Origin: an uncultured Oscillospiraceae bacterium
Lineage (GTDB): Bacteria > Bacillota > Clostridia > UBA1212 > UBA1255
Direction of reading: 5' to 3'
Length of the DNA: 5,174 nucleotides
Assembly: GCA_902462635.1 (NCBI GenBank)
Contig: CABQCN010000134.1
Span: 1-5,174, forward strand
Position numbers and translations under genes: made by a program
The notes under the pieces: model-generated
Seen by the model: only the letters and a program-made list of their open reading frames with translations
The model's database searches: none
What the model was told of the DNA's origin: nothing
Shown: positions 1-5,174 of the stretch, in pieces
How the letters are laid out: each line of letters begins with the position of its first letter
Position numbering within the stretch: position 1 is the first letter of the stretch

Positions 1-1855
1 CGGAACCGTCTTCCTGTTCGAACAATACAAAAGAAGCCTCGATTCCGAGTACGTTCAGCATCTGGTCCGCCGCGATAGAAATTACGAGATCGCGGCTGCG
101 CGTCTGGGTTCTGGCCTTGCTGACCGATATTTTTCCGAAATATATTTTTGCGTTCGACGTCACTTTCGTGATTTCCAGGAAAGTTTCGAGATCCGGCTGC
201 GTATACCTTCGCACCGCCACCGTATCTACGTTCTGGCCTCTTAAAAAAGAAGCGGCGGCAAACGTCCGTCTTCCCGTCTTGAATACGAGGTTCTTCGTAT
301 CGACCAGTATCCCCGCATACATCGCCTCTGCTTCGATTTTTGGAATCGTAAGCCCCGGATGCATATATTTCAATATTTCGATCATCAATTCGCTTGTAGA
401 TGAAGCGGTGACTTCATTATAATCCAGGAGCGTATTTTTAATATATTCCGGCCCCCGCCTGTGATGATCGATGACGGCGATTTTCTCCGCGCCCTCCAGA
501 AGACGCGGCGCTTCCGTCCTGGACGCATCGGAAACGTCCACCACCACGATCAGGGTATTGTCGTCGCGGATTGCCAGTGCGTAACTCGTATTGATGAACA
601 CGTCGTCGTATTCCGGGTGATTCTGTATTTCCTCCATCATCACGCGGAGCATTTCCTTCGACTCTTTCAATACGATTCTCGCCCGTTTATTTAAGAGCGT
701 AGCGGCGCGGTATACCGCAAGACACGCGCCCAGCGAATCCATATCCGTATCCGGGACGGAATGGCCCATCACCAATACTTTTGAGCTGGAAAGAATGAGA
801 TCCTTCAGTTGATTGGCCACGACGCGTGCTTTCACTTCGTTCAGACTCTCAAGTTCCACATTACCGGCGCCATAATAAGAATCCGGTTTCCCTTTATATT
901 TTACGACCGCCTGGTCTCCGCCCCGGCTCGACGCCGTCTCGATCGCGCGCGATACGTTTTCATCGTTTTCCACAATAGAGTCCTCATGCGCGGAAACGCC
1001 GATACTCAAGGTTACGGGAATACTGTTGCCGACGTTGATTTTCTTGGCGTCCGAAAGGATACTGAATTTATCTTTGATCAATTCGTTCAGGGACTCGTCT
1101 TCCATGACGATAAAATATCTGTCCCGTACCATTTTCTTCGCGATCGCCTTTTTCCCCTTCAGCCATTTGTCAATGAGCTTCGACAGCTCCACGGCGATGC
1201 TGTTGATTACAATTTCTCCGTTCGTCTGATAAATTTCCTCATAACTGTCCAGCACGATCTCGCCTACGGCAATTCTTTGCTTGTAATACGTATCCAAAAG
1301 CTGCTTTTCAGCGGTATTGTCAATAAAATACAGCATGATCGCATATCCGTCTCTGCTGCCGACAGAAGTATTTACGATCGACGCCATCGCAACGAAGCTC
1401 CGCGCGCCGATTCGGATCTCGAAAGAAAGATTGCAGTCCAGCAGCTCGATTTTCGGGCGGACATGAAGCAAATAGATATTTTTGAGTTCCTGCTTCATTT
1501 CATTTTTATCCGGGAAAAGTTCCGTAAACAGTTCATTGCTCCAGATATAGTTTCCCGCGTCCGAAAGAAACGCCAGCGGGAGGCTGAAATTCCGGATCGC
1601 GCCTGCACCGGCGTAGGCATCTTTCCCGTTTAAATAAAAAGTCAATGCTTTCATCTTGTCCGCCGCGGCTTTTTTCTTAAAAACCAAAAGCAGAATGTTG
1701 ACCGTGATGATAAACACAAAGCAGAGTACGCCGAACGTCAGGAATCCGTAATGTTTGCGCATCAGGAAATGATATGAAAAAATTACGAGTAAAATCGACG
1801 CAAAAACGATATTGACGATCATCATATTTAATTTTTCAACAAATCTTTTTTTCAT
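1..1855 (-). CDS. gdpP: Cyclic-di-AMP phosphodiesterase GdpP (YybT family), C-terminus cut by the window edge
   Basis: Membrane-bound phosphodiesterase that hydrolyses c-di-AMP to pApA; the family controls potassium/osmolyte balance and cell-wall stress. I translated this frame by hand: 618 codons without a stop from the ATG at 1853-1855. Two hydrophobic segments lie at about residues 11-32 and 38-59, then a PAS region (about 70-180), a degenerate GGDEF domain (about 190-320; the GGDEF site reads near RDRYF at 244-248, and the domain ends in the GdpP hallmark SRGGDQAVVKYKG at 309-322), then the DHH domain. DHH motifs: GHSVPDTDMDSLGA (364-377), VVVD (437-440), IDHHRRG (462-468), ASSTSE (484-489) and DTKN (519-522). 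The DHHA1 domain begins near 575, and its GGGGH-type motif should lie beyond base 1. Family members are about 650-660 residues, so roughly 40 are missing. CAGGAG precedes the start by 5 bases. The gene follows rpsR, as in many Firmicutes; rplI would be expected next. Motif I looks two residues longer than usual. Confidence 0.95.
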   Translation of the reverse strand, partial: MKKRFVEKLNMMIVNIVFASILLVIFSYHFLMRKHYGFLTFGVLCFVFIITVNILLLVFKKKAAADKMKALTFYLNGKDAYAGAGAIRNFSLPLAFLSDAGNYIWSNELFTELFPDKNEMKQELKNIYLLHVRPKIELLDCNLSFEIRIGARSFVAMASIVNTSVGSRDGYAIMLYFIDNTAEKQLLDTYYKQRIAVGEIVLDSYEEIYQTNGEIVINSIAVELSKLIDKWLKGKKAIAKKMVRDRYFIVMEDESLNELIKDKFSILSDAKKINVGNSIPVTLSIGVSAHEDSIVENDENVSRAIETASSRGGDQAVVKYKGKPDSYYGAGNVELESLNEVKARVVANQLKDLILSSSKVLVMGHSVPDTDMDSLGACLAVYRAATLLNKRARIVLKESKEMLRVMMEEIQNHPEYDDVFINTSYALAIRDDNTLIVVVDVSDASRTEAPRLLEGAEKIAVIDHHRRGPEYIKNTLLDYNEVTASSTSELMIEILKYMHPGLTIPKIEAEAMYAGILVDTKNLVFKTGRRTFAAASFLRGQNVDTVAVRRYTQPDLETFLEITKVTSNAKIYFGKISVSKARTQTRSRDLVISIAADQMLNVLGIEASFVLFEQEDGS

Positions 1856-1860
1856 ACGAT

Positions 1861-1866
1861 CTCCTG
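1861..1866 (-). promoter_or_regulatory. Ribosome binding site of gdpP
   Basis: CAGGAG lies 5 bases upstream of the ATG at 1853-1855. It fixes the start that gives the expected MKKRF N-terminus followed by two membrane helices. It sits only 6 bases downstream of the rpsR-gdpP hairpin, and the left flank of that hairpin (CTGA) could pair with part of this region. Confidence 0.75.
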
Positions 1867-1907
1867 AAAATAAAATGGTGCTCCCTTTTTAAAAGGCGGC
1901 ACCATTT
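1867..1907 (-). terminator. Probable intrinsic terminator after rpsR, just upstream of gdpP
   Basis: On the minus strand, AAATGGTGC (1907-1899) pairs perfectly with GCACCATTT (1881-1873). Inside this is a 2x2 mismatch and a second short helix CCTT/AAGG around a 5-base loop. The 3' arm runs into TTTTATTTT (1875-1867), a U-rich tract. The hairpin starts 13 bases after the rpsR stop. The arrangement fits a rho-independent terminator, but the stem is only moderately GC-rich and the U tract is interrupted by one A. Termination may be partial, letting gdpP be read through. An alternative role is a hairpin in the 5' end of the gdpP message. Confidence 0.65.
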
Positions 1908-1920
1908 CAGACCTTTGAAA

Positions 1921-2205
1921 TCAATCTGCCGAGAAAGGCATCAATGCGACGTGTCTTGCTCTTTTGATTGCGATTGTAAGTTGTCTCTGGTGCTTCGCGC
2001 AGCAACCGGAAATACGTCTGGGAAGGATCTTTCCTCTTTCGGAAACGAACTTTCTCAATTTGGCGATCTCCTTGTAGTCAATACTGTCTGCTTTATCTGC
2101 ACAAAAAGGACAAACTTTTTTTCTGCTTCTTCTTTTCATGCCGGTCTTCATATCGCCTTTGTCATAGGCATCTTTACCGGCCTTTTCTTTCTTTGCGTAC
2201 GGCAT
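1921..2205 (-). CDS. rpsR: 30S ribosomal protein bS18
   Basis: Small-subunit ribosomal protein that binds the central domain of 16S rRNA as a heterodimer with bS6. The 94-residue product carries the S18 core: KKVCPFC (29-35), IDYKE (42-46), [10 protein letters not shown] (55-64), then [22 protein letters not shown] (70-91). Cys32, Cys35, Cys69 (Cys68 adjacent) and His72 could form a zinc site, as in the cysteine-containing type of S18; this is inference from spacing. S18 is usually 75-90 residues. The extra length here is a basic, charged N-terminal tail of about 22 residues. The ATG at 2203-2205 is supported by AAGGAGGT (2214-2221) with 8-base spacing; internal Met19 and Met23 have no comparable site. 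The gene lies 40 bases after ssb in the usual rpsF-ssb-rpsR operon and is followed by a probable terminator. Confidence 0.97.
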   Translation of the reverse strand: MPYAKKEKAGKDAYDKGDMKTGMKRRSRKKVCPFCADKADSIDYKEIAKLRKFVSERGKILPRRISGCCAKHQRQLTIAIKRARHVALMPFSAD

Positions 2206-2213
2206 GCGTGTGA

Positions 2214-2221
2214 ACCTCCTT
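2214..2221 (-). promoter_or_regulatory. Strong ribosome binding site of rpsR
   Basis: AAGGAGGT, a full match to the anti-Shine-Dalgarno, is placed 8 bases before the ATG at 2203-2205. It decides in favour of the long S18 form with its basic N-terminal tail over starts at Met19 or Met23. Confidence 0.85.
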
Positions 2222-2245
2222 TACGTACATTTTTGGAGAACGGGA

Positions 2246-2707
2246 TCAGAACGGAACGTCACCATCGTCGTCCAACGGAAAATATCCGTCGGTAAACCCG
2301 CTCTCATTTTTGGGCTGCTGTGCTGCCTGCTGCGACTGCGGCGGCATCGGGGGCGGAGGCGTCGTTCCCTGCTGGTAATTCCCGTCTTGCCTTTTGCTTT
2401 CGCAAAATTCCACTTCATCGGCAATTACTTCCGTTACATAATGCTTTTTGCCTTCCGTGTCATCCCAGGAACGCGTCTGTATCTGTCCGACAAGCGCAAT
2501 TCTGCTGCCCTTCGTAAAATACTTCGAAACGAATTCCGCCGTCTGCCTCCAGGCCACGATCGGAATAAAATCAGCCGTCGGCTGATTCTCCGATTTAAAA
2601 CGTCTGTCGACCGCTACCGTAAACTGGCAGACCGCGGTATTGTTTCCCGCCGTATATCTGATTTCCGGATCCTTTGTAAGTCTTCCGATAAGAATCACTT
2701 TATTCAT
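2246..2707 (-). CDS. ssb: Single-stranded DNA-binding protein SSB
   Basis: Coats single-stranded DNA during replication, repair and recombination and recruits partner proteins through its C-terminal tail; works as a homotetramer. The 153-residue product begins MNKVILIGRLTKDPEIRYT, the standard SSB start. The OB fold covers about residues 1-105, with WRQTAEFVSKYFTKGSRIALVGQIQTRSW-type core at 53-81. A flexible Gln/Pro-rich linker (about 107-135, with PPPPMPP at 117-123) leads to the acidic tip DDDGDVPF (146-153), which matches the conserved DDDxxPF partner-binding peptide. I chose the ATG at 2705-2707. An in-frame ATG 36 bases upstream (2743) would add 12 residues unlike the family and has no ribosome site. 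The chosen start has only a weak, distant purine stretch (AAAAGGATGG), so translation may depend on rpsF, 63 bases upstream. Co-transcription with rpsF and rpsR is usual. Confidence 0.97.
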   Translation of the reverse strand: MNKVILIGRLTKDPEIRYTAGNNTAVCQFTVAVDRRFKSENQPTADFIPIVAWRQTAEFVSKYFTKGSRIALVGQIQTRSWDDTEGKKHYVTEVIADEVEFCESKRQDGNYQQGTTPPPPMPPQSQQAAQQPKNESGFTDGYFPLDDDGDVPF

Positions 2708-2770
2708 AATACGATACCATCCTTTTCCCCGCGCAAGCGGCATATGAGCTTTCAGGTGATCATCAAGCGA

Positions 2771-3052
2771 TTATTCGCGCCTCGTTACAAGATATCTAAG
2801 AACGCCATCTGTAATCTTAAAGATTCTCTCGAGTTCCGCCGGGAATTCGGGAGCCGCTTCAAACGTGGCGAGAATATAATATCCCTCCGTAAGATCCTGT
2901 ATCGGATAAGCCAGACGTCTCTTGCCCCATTCCGCATACGTTTCAACCGTACCCGCGGACTCCAGCATGGACTTGAATTTATCGGATACCGCCTTGATTC
3001 CTTCTTCTCCCAATTCCGGGTTGACGATATACATAACCTCGTATTTATTCAT
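2771..3052 (-). CDS. rpsF: 30S ribosomal protein bS6
   Basis: Small-subunit ribosomal protein that pairs with bS18 on the central domain of 16S rRNA. The 93-residue product is of normal length and shows the S6 pattern: MNKYEVMYIVNPEL at the N-terminus (first beta strand), EWGKRRLAYPIQDLTEGYYIL (41-61, a highly conserved stretch) and FKITDGVLRYLVTRRE at the end. AAGGAGGT lies 8 bases before the ATG at 3050-3052. This is the first gene of the rpsF-ssb-rpsR operon. Its own promoter lies upstream, and its leader resembles the S6:S18 autoregulatory RNA, so excess S6:S18 complex probably represses translation of the operon. Confidence 0.97.
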   Translation of the reverse strand: MNKYEVMYIVNPELGEEGIKAVSDKFKSMLESAGTVETYAEWGKRRLAYPIQDLTEGYYILATFEAAPEFPAELERIFKITDGVLRYLVTRRE

Positions 3053-3060
3053 TCCAATTC

Positions 3061-3068
3061 ACCTCCTT
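3061..3068 (-). promoter_or_regulatory. Strong ribosome binding site of rpsF
   Basis: AAGGAGGT is followed by an 8-base spacer and the ATG at 3050-3052. It overlaps the 3' arm of the proposed outer leader helix, so it is the element that autoregulation would be expected to open or close. Confidence 0.85.
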
Positions 3069-3107
3069 TTGGACTAAACGGTCCTGCCTTTTCGGCAGAA
3101 CAAGGAA
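3063..3107 (-). promoter_or_regulatory. Candidate S6:S18 autoregulatory leader (rpsF leader RNA)
   Basis: In the roughly 60-nt leader, minus-strand CTGCC (3098-3094) pairs with GGCAG (3088-3084) around a GAAAA loop. Two bases later comes CCG (3081-3079). An outer helix can form between TTCCTT (3107-3102) and AAGGAG (3068-3063, one G-U pair), which would cover the rpsF Shine-Dalgarno. Established knowledge: rpsF leaders in many bacteria contain an S6:S18-binding motif, a hairpin with a conserved CCG on the 3' side that mimics the 16S rRNA site. The location and the CCG fit. The outer helix is my own fold. A competing hairpin GGAC/GTCC (3084-3081 with 3074-3071) would leave the Shine-Dalgarno free. 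Confidence 0.65.
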
Positions 3108-3119
3108 TTACATCAGTGG

Positions 3120-3148
3120 ATTATACCATTTTATTTCTCATAAGACAA
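3120..3148 (-). promoter_or_regulatory. Sigma-A type promoter of the rpsF-ssb-rpsR operon
   Basis: On the minus strand, TTGTCT (3148-3143, 4 of 6 matches to TTGACA) is followed by a 17-base spacer and a perfect TATAAT (3125-3120). TG one base upstream gives an extended -10 (TGGTATAAT). Transcription would begin near 3113-3114, making a leader of about 60 bases that holds the whole proposed S6:S18 motif. The -35 lies within the last codons of pepP, so the promoter is partly inside the upstream coding region. No terminator is seen between pepP and this promoter, so some transcripts may also enter from the upstream operon. Confidence 0.8.
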
Positions 3149-4217
3149 GCATTTTTTTGTCAAAATCTTCCGTCAATATGCGGAGTCCGTCCTCCTCCGA
3201 TACAACGAGGTCTTCGATCCGCACGCCGCCGAGATGTTCTACATAAATTCCCGGTTCGATGCTGAATACCGTATTTGTGCGGATCGCCCGATCGTTTCGC
3301 GGGCCGATCGCGGCGCCTTCATGGATTTCGATGCCGACGCCATGCCCCAGGCTATGCCCGAAATTCGGGCCGTACCCCTCCGCGGTAATTATTTCCCGGG
3401 AAATACGATCCAGCTGCGCGCCGGTCATACCGGGCCGGTAACCCTCGACTGCCGCGGCCTGCGCTTCATAAACGATTCGGTAAATCGTTTCCAGCTTTGG
3501 ATCGGGCTTTCCCACAAAGAACGTTCTCGTCATATCGGAACAATACTGCCGGTAAATACAACCGAAATCGATCGTAACGGCGTCTCCGTTTTCGATTTTC
3601 TTATTGGAAGCAACGCCGTGCGGCATCGCGCTGCGCGCCCCGGAAGCTACGATCGTATCGAACGATCTGTCGGAAGCGCCGTTCTTTTTCATGCGGTACT
3701 CCAGTTCGGCCGCCAAATCGGCTTCCGCCGCGCCGGGCCGGATCAGATCAAGAATTTCTTTTAAAGAGGCGCATGCGATTGCGCAGGCTTTTTCGATAAA
3801 ATGGATTTCCATTTTCTCCTTGACGTCTCTGATCGCGGTAAAATATCCGTTCAGCTCCACAAGATCCGCAAATTCAAATTGGTTTTTCAGAATGATGTAA
3901 TCTTTATAAGCAATCCGTTCGTTTTCAAATCCGATTACGCTGATATTATTATTTTTCAGGATTTCCATCAAAACGGCGGGATTTTCCGCACCGGCGGAAA
4001 GCAGCGTATAGTCCGGGCACTGTTCCCCCGCCTGCACCGTATAGCGCGAATCCGTAATCAGCCAGGCGTTTTCTCTGCCGATCAACAGCCGCGCATCTCC
4101 GAAGCCTGTAAATCCGGATAAATAAAAAACATTTTCAGGCGATGTGACATACACCCCGAAAATGTATTTTTCTTTCATCATTTCCCGCAGCCGCGCGATT
4201 CTCTTTTGATAAAGCAT
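3138..4217 (-). CDS. pepP: M24 family aminopeptidase P (Xaa-Pro aminopeptidase, YqhT type)
   Basis: Cytosolic metallopeptidase expected to remove an N-terminal residue preceding proline. The 359-residue product has the usual two parts: a creatinase-like N-terminal domain (about 1-125, with VTSPENVFYLSGFTG at 24-38) and a pita-bread catalytic domain (about 135-355). All five dimetal ligands are present: Asp217 (TIDFG), Asp228 (SDMTRT), His292 (GHGVG), Glu321 (IEPG) and Glu335 (RIEDL). The conserved histidines His200 (MPHG) and His299 (IHE) are also there. The length is normal for the short Firmicutes form. The frame stays open upstream to 4319, but the ATG at 4215-4217 has AAGGAG at 4225-4230 and gives the family N-terminus. 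It begins 11 bases after yqeG. In many Clostridia a pepP homologue follows aroQ and precedes efp; here rpsF comes next. Substrate preference within M24 is inferred. Confidence 0.93.
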   Translation of the reverse strand: MLYQKRIARLREMMKEKYIFGVYVTSPENVFYLSGFTGFGDARLLIGRENAWLITDSRYTVQAGEQCPDYTLLSAGAENPAVLMEILKNNNISVIGFENERIAYKDYIILKNQFEFADLVELNGYFTAIRDVKEKMEIHFIEKACAIACASLKEILDLIRPGAAEADLAAELEYRMKKNGASDRSFDTIVASGARSAMPHGVASNKKIENGDAVTIDFGCIYRQYCSDMTRTFFVGKPDPKLETIYRIVYEAQAAAVEGYRPGMTGAQLDRISREIITAEGYGPNFGHSLGHGVGIEIHEGAAIGPRNDRAIRTNTVFSIEPGIYVEHLGGVRIEDLVVSEEDGLRILTEDFDKKMLVL

Positions 4218-4224
4218 GTTCTTT

Positions 4225-4230
4225 CTCCTT
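4225..4230 (-). promoter_or_regulatory. Ribosome binding site of pepP overlapping the yqeG stop
   Basis: AAGGAG lies 7 bases before the ATG at 4215-4217, and its first two A bases belong to the TAA stop of yqeG (4231-4229). This fixes the pepP start well inside the longer open frame and suggests translational coupling to yqeG. Confidence 0.8.
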
Positions 4231-4726
4231 ATATAAACGGCTTTTCGATGAAGCGCTTGAACCGGACAAATACGGGTTCGATACTTTTGTTGATCGGCTT
4301 TACAAGGACCGTGTAACATCCGCTGCGATTTCCGCCCCAGATATCCGTATACAGCTGATCCCCTACCATAACGGCTTCCCGCGGTTTTATCCCCATCTCA
4401 TCGATCAGCCTGTGAAAGCCGCTCCGAAGCGGTTTTCCTGCCTTGGAAACCATCAGCACTTCCGGATAATCCGTTTTGGGGAAACCGTTCAGAAAACGTT
4501 CTGCCCTTTTATGGCTCGCATTGGATAAAATGCCGATGCGAAAGCCCTGTTCCCCGAGACAGCGAATCAGCGCGATCGATTTCTCGCCAGGTTCTTTTGC
4601 CGCATATTCTTCCAGCGTATTGTCGATATCGAAAAGAATCCCCTTGATCCCTTTTTCTTTTAACAAAACGGGATCCAGATCGTAAATACTATCTAATTTA
4701 AAATCAGCTTTCATAAAACTGCCCAT
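4229..4726 (-). CDS. yqeG: YqeG family HAD-IIIA phosphatase
   Basis: Predicted soluble phosphatase of the HAD superfamily, subfamily IIIA. The family includes yeast Gep4, a phosphatidylglycerophosphate phosphatase, so a role in phospholipid synthesis is possible, but the substrate here is not shown by the sequence. The 165-residue product has all HAD motifs: FDIDNT (32-37; nucleophile Asp33, acid/base Asp35), LSNAS (67-71), KAGKP (95-99, motif III lysine) and GDQLYTDIWGGN (122-133; acidic pair Asp123/Asp128). The SIYDL...LLKEKGIKGILFD run (13-33) is typical of YqeG. The frame is open to an ATG at 4768 inside aroQ. I chose the ATG at 4724-4726 because GAGGGG lies 9 bases before it; Met5 (4712-4714) has no ribosome site but would also give a family-like N-terminus. 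It follows aroQ by 13 bases and precedes pepP by 11. Confidence 0.92.
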   Translation of the reverse strand: MGSFMKADFKLDSIYDLDPVLLKEKGIKGILFDIDNTLEEYAAKEPGEKSIALIRCLGEQGFRIGILSNASHKRAERFLNGFPKTDYPEVLMVSKAGKPLRSGFHRLIDEMGIKPREAVMVGDQLYTDIWGGNRSGCYTVLVKPINKSIEPVFVRFKRFIEKPFI

Positions 4727-4735
4727 AAAAAGACG

Positions 4736-4741
4736 CCCCTC
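4736..4741 (-). promoter_or_regulatory. Ribosome binding site of yqeG overlapping the aroQ stop
   Basis: GAGGGG, a one-mismatch Shine-Dalgarno, lies 9 bases before the ATG at 4724-4726. Its first two bases are the last two of the aroQ TGA stop (4742-4740). This supports the 165-residue product and suggests coupling between the two genes. Confidence 0.6.
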
Positions 4742-5174
4742 ATTGACGATTTTGTATCCGCGCCGCAAGTTCTTTTATCGCATCGACATAACCTTCGTAA
4801 CCGCGCCCCGCTATAAAAACACAGCAAGCCGGCCGTATTACGGAATTCCTGCGAAACGCTTCCCTGCTGTCGATATCGCTGATATGGACTTCCGCGGCCG
4901 GAATACCAACCGATTTCAGTGCGTCCAATATCGCGTAACTATAATGGGTAAAAGCGCCTGCGTTTATAATTATACCATCCTTTTTATGATATGCACCGTG
5001 AATTTCATCTATGATCGCACCCTCGTGGTTCGACTGAAAAAACGCCGTGCCGATCCCCAGCTGCCGCGCTTGTTCCTCTATATAAGCGCAGAGCGCGGGA
5101 TACGTCATTTTCCCATAAATATCAGGTTCCCGTATGCCGAGCAGATTCAGATTCGGCCCGTTGATTACCAGATC
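4740..5174 (-). CDS. aroQ: Type II 3-dehydroquinate dehydratase, first few codons cut by the window edge
   Basis: Catalyses the third step of the shikimate pathway, dehydration of 3-dehydroquinate to 3-dehydroshikimate; the family forms dodecamers. 144 residues are visible, beginning in frame at the edge with DLVINGPNLNLLGIREPDIYG, so only about two or three N-terminal codons are missing from a usual 145-150. In visible numbering, family active-site residues are all present: Asn8, Arg15 and Tyr20 (catalytic tyrosine in the lid loop), Asn71 and His77 (NAGAFTH), His97 and Ser99 (VHIS), Arg108 (REAFR). QSNHEGAIID (47-56) is also typical. The residue after VHIS, usually Asn, is Asp100. An ATG at 5106-5108 is internal (Met23), because the active-site lid lies upstream of it. 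First visible gene of the aroQ-yqeG-pepP cluster; its promoter is outside the window. Confidence 0.95.
   Translation of the reverse strand, partial: DLVINGPNLNLLGIREPDIYGKMTYPALCAYIEEQARQLGIGTAFFQSNHEGAIIDEIHGAYHKKDGIIINAGAFTHYSYAILDALKSVGIPAAEVHISDIDSREAFRRNSVIRPACCVFIAGRGYEGYVDAIKELAARIQNRQ

Noticed and set aside
809..1633. A 274-codon open frame on the plus strand, opposite gdpP
   Set aside because: It is the in-register antisense of an intact, well-conserved gdpP reading frame. The product resembles no family I know, and I saw no ribosome site for it.
2708..2743. Upstream in-frame ATG extending SSB by 12 residues
   Set aside because: The extension precedes the canonical MNKVILIGRL start, is unlike SSB N-termini, and has no Shine-Dalgarno.
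2724..2745. Small CCGC/GCGG hairpin between rpsF and ssb
   Set aside because: Only four base pairs, with no U tract and no link to a known element. It could be chance in a 63-base gap.
3108..3113. ATG-TAA minimal open frame at the very start of the rpsF leader
   Set aside because: A start-stop pair with no ribosome site; most likely chance, although it falls at the predicted transcript start.
3158..3163. Perfect TTGACA upstream of the rpsF -10
   Set aside because: It is 32 bases from TATAAT, too far to act with it. It lies in pepP codons, and TTGTCT at 3148-3143 has the right 17-base spacing.
3143..3163. GACAA...TTGTC inverted repeat at the end of pepP
   Set aside because: Five AT-rich base pairs inside coding sequence with no U tract after it on the minus strand; not a credible terminator.
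2204..3265. A 353-codon open frame on the plus strand, opposite ssb and rpsF
   Set aside because: It lies in exact codon register antisense to ssb and rpsF, both unmistakable genes. Its translation is Arg/Phe-rich with no recognisable domain, and it spans the rpsF leader and promoter.
4218..4319. Upstream in-frame ATG extending the M24 peptidase by 34 residues
   Set aside because: It overlaps yqeG heavily. The internal ATG at 4215-4217 has a well-placed AAGGAG and gives the family N-terminus.

Overview
The window reads as ordinary chromosomal housekeeping DNA from a low-to-mid GC Gram-positive bacterium, most likely class Clostridia. Three things point there. The order rpsF-ssb-rpsR-gdpP is the arrangement typical of Firmicutes. 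A GdpP-type PAS/degenerate-GGDEF/DHH protein and a YqeG-type HAD phosphatase are both present. Shine-Dalgarno sites are strong (AAGGAGGT-like). I cannot place the genus. All seven genes lie on the minus strand, so transcription runs from high to low coordinates, and there is no gap longer than about 85 bases.

First block in transcription order (5174 to 3138): aroQ (type II 3-dehydroquinate dehydratase, cut by the window edge only at its first few codons), yqeG (HAD-IIIA phosphatase) and a pepP/yqhT-type M24 aminopeptidase. The gaps are 13 and 11 bases, and each downstream Shine-Dalgarno overlaps the stop codon of the gene before it. This looks like a translationally coupled operon whose promoter lies outside the window.

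Second block (3148 to 1867): a near-consensus sigma-A promoter with an extended -10, embedded in the 3' end of pepP, drives rpsF-ssb-rpsR. The roughly 60-nt leader contains a short hairpin followed by a CCG element. An outer pairing can cover the rpsF Shine-Dalgarno. This agrees with the known S6:S18 autoregulatory leader of rpsF mRNAs. A hairpin followed by a U-rich tract after rpsR looks like an intrinsic terminator.

Third block (1855 to 1): gdpP, the membrane-bound c-di-AMP phosphodiesterase. It is open across the whole visible stretch (618 codons) and runs off the left edge before its C-terminal glycine-rich motif. Its start sits 17 bases after the terminator hairpin, leaving no room for a separate promoter. 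It is therefore probably expressed by read-through or from a promoter inside rpsR.

I found no mobile element, CRISPR array, tRNA, rRNA or unknown gene system. The items most worth a second look are regulatory (the rpsF leader and the rpsR-gdpP hairpin) plus small departures from family consensus in GdpP, S18 and AroQ.
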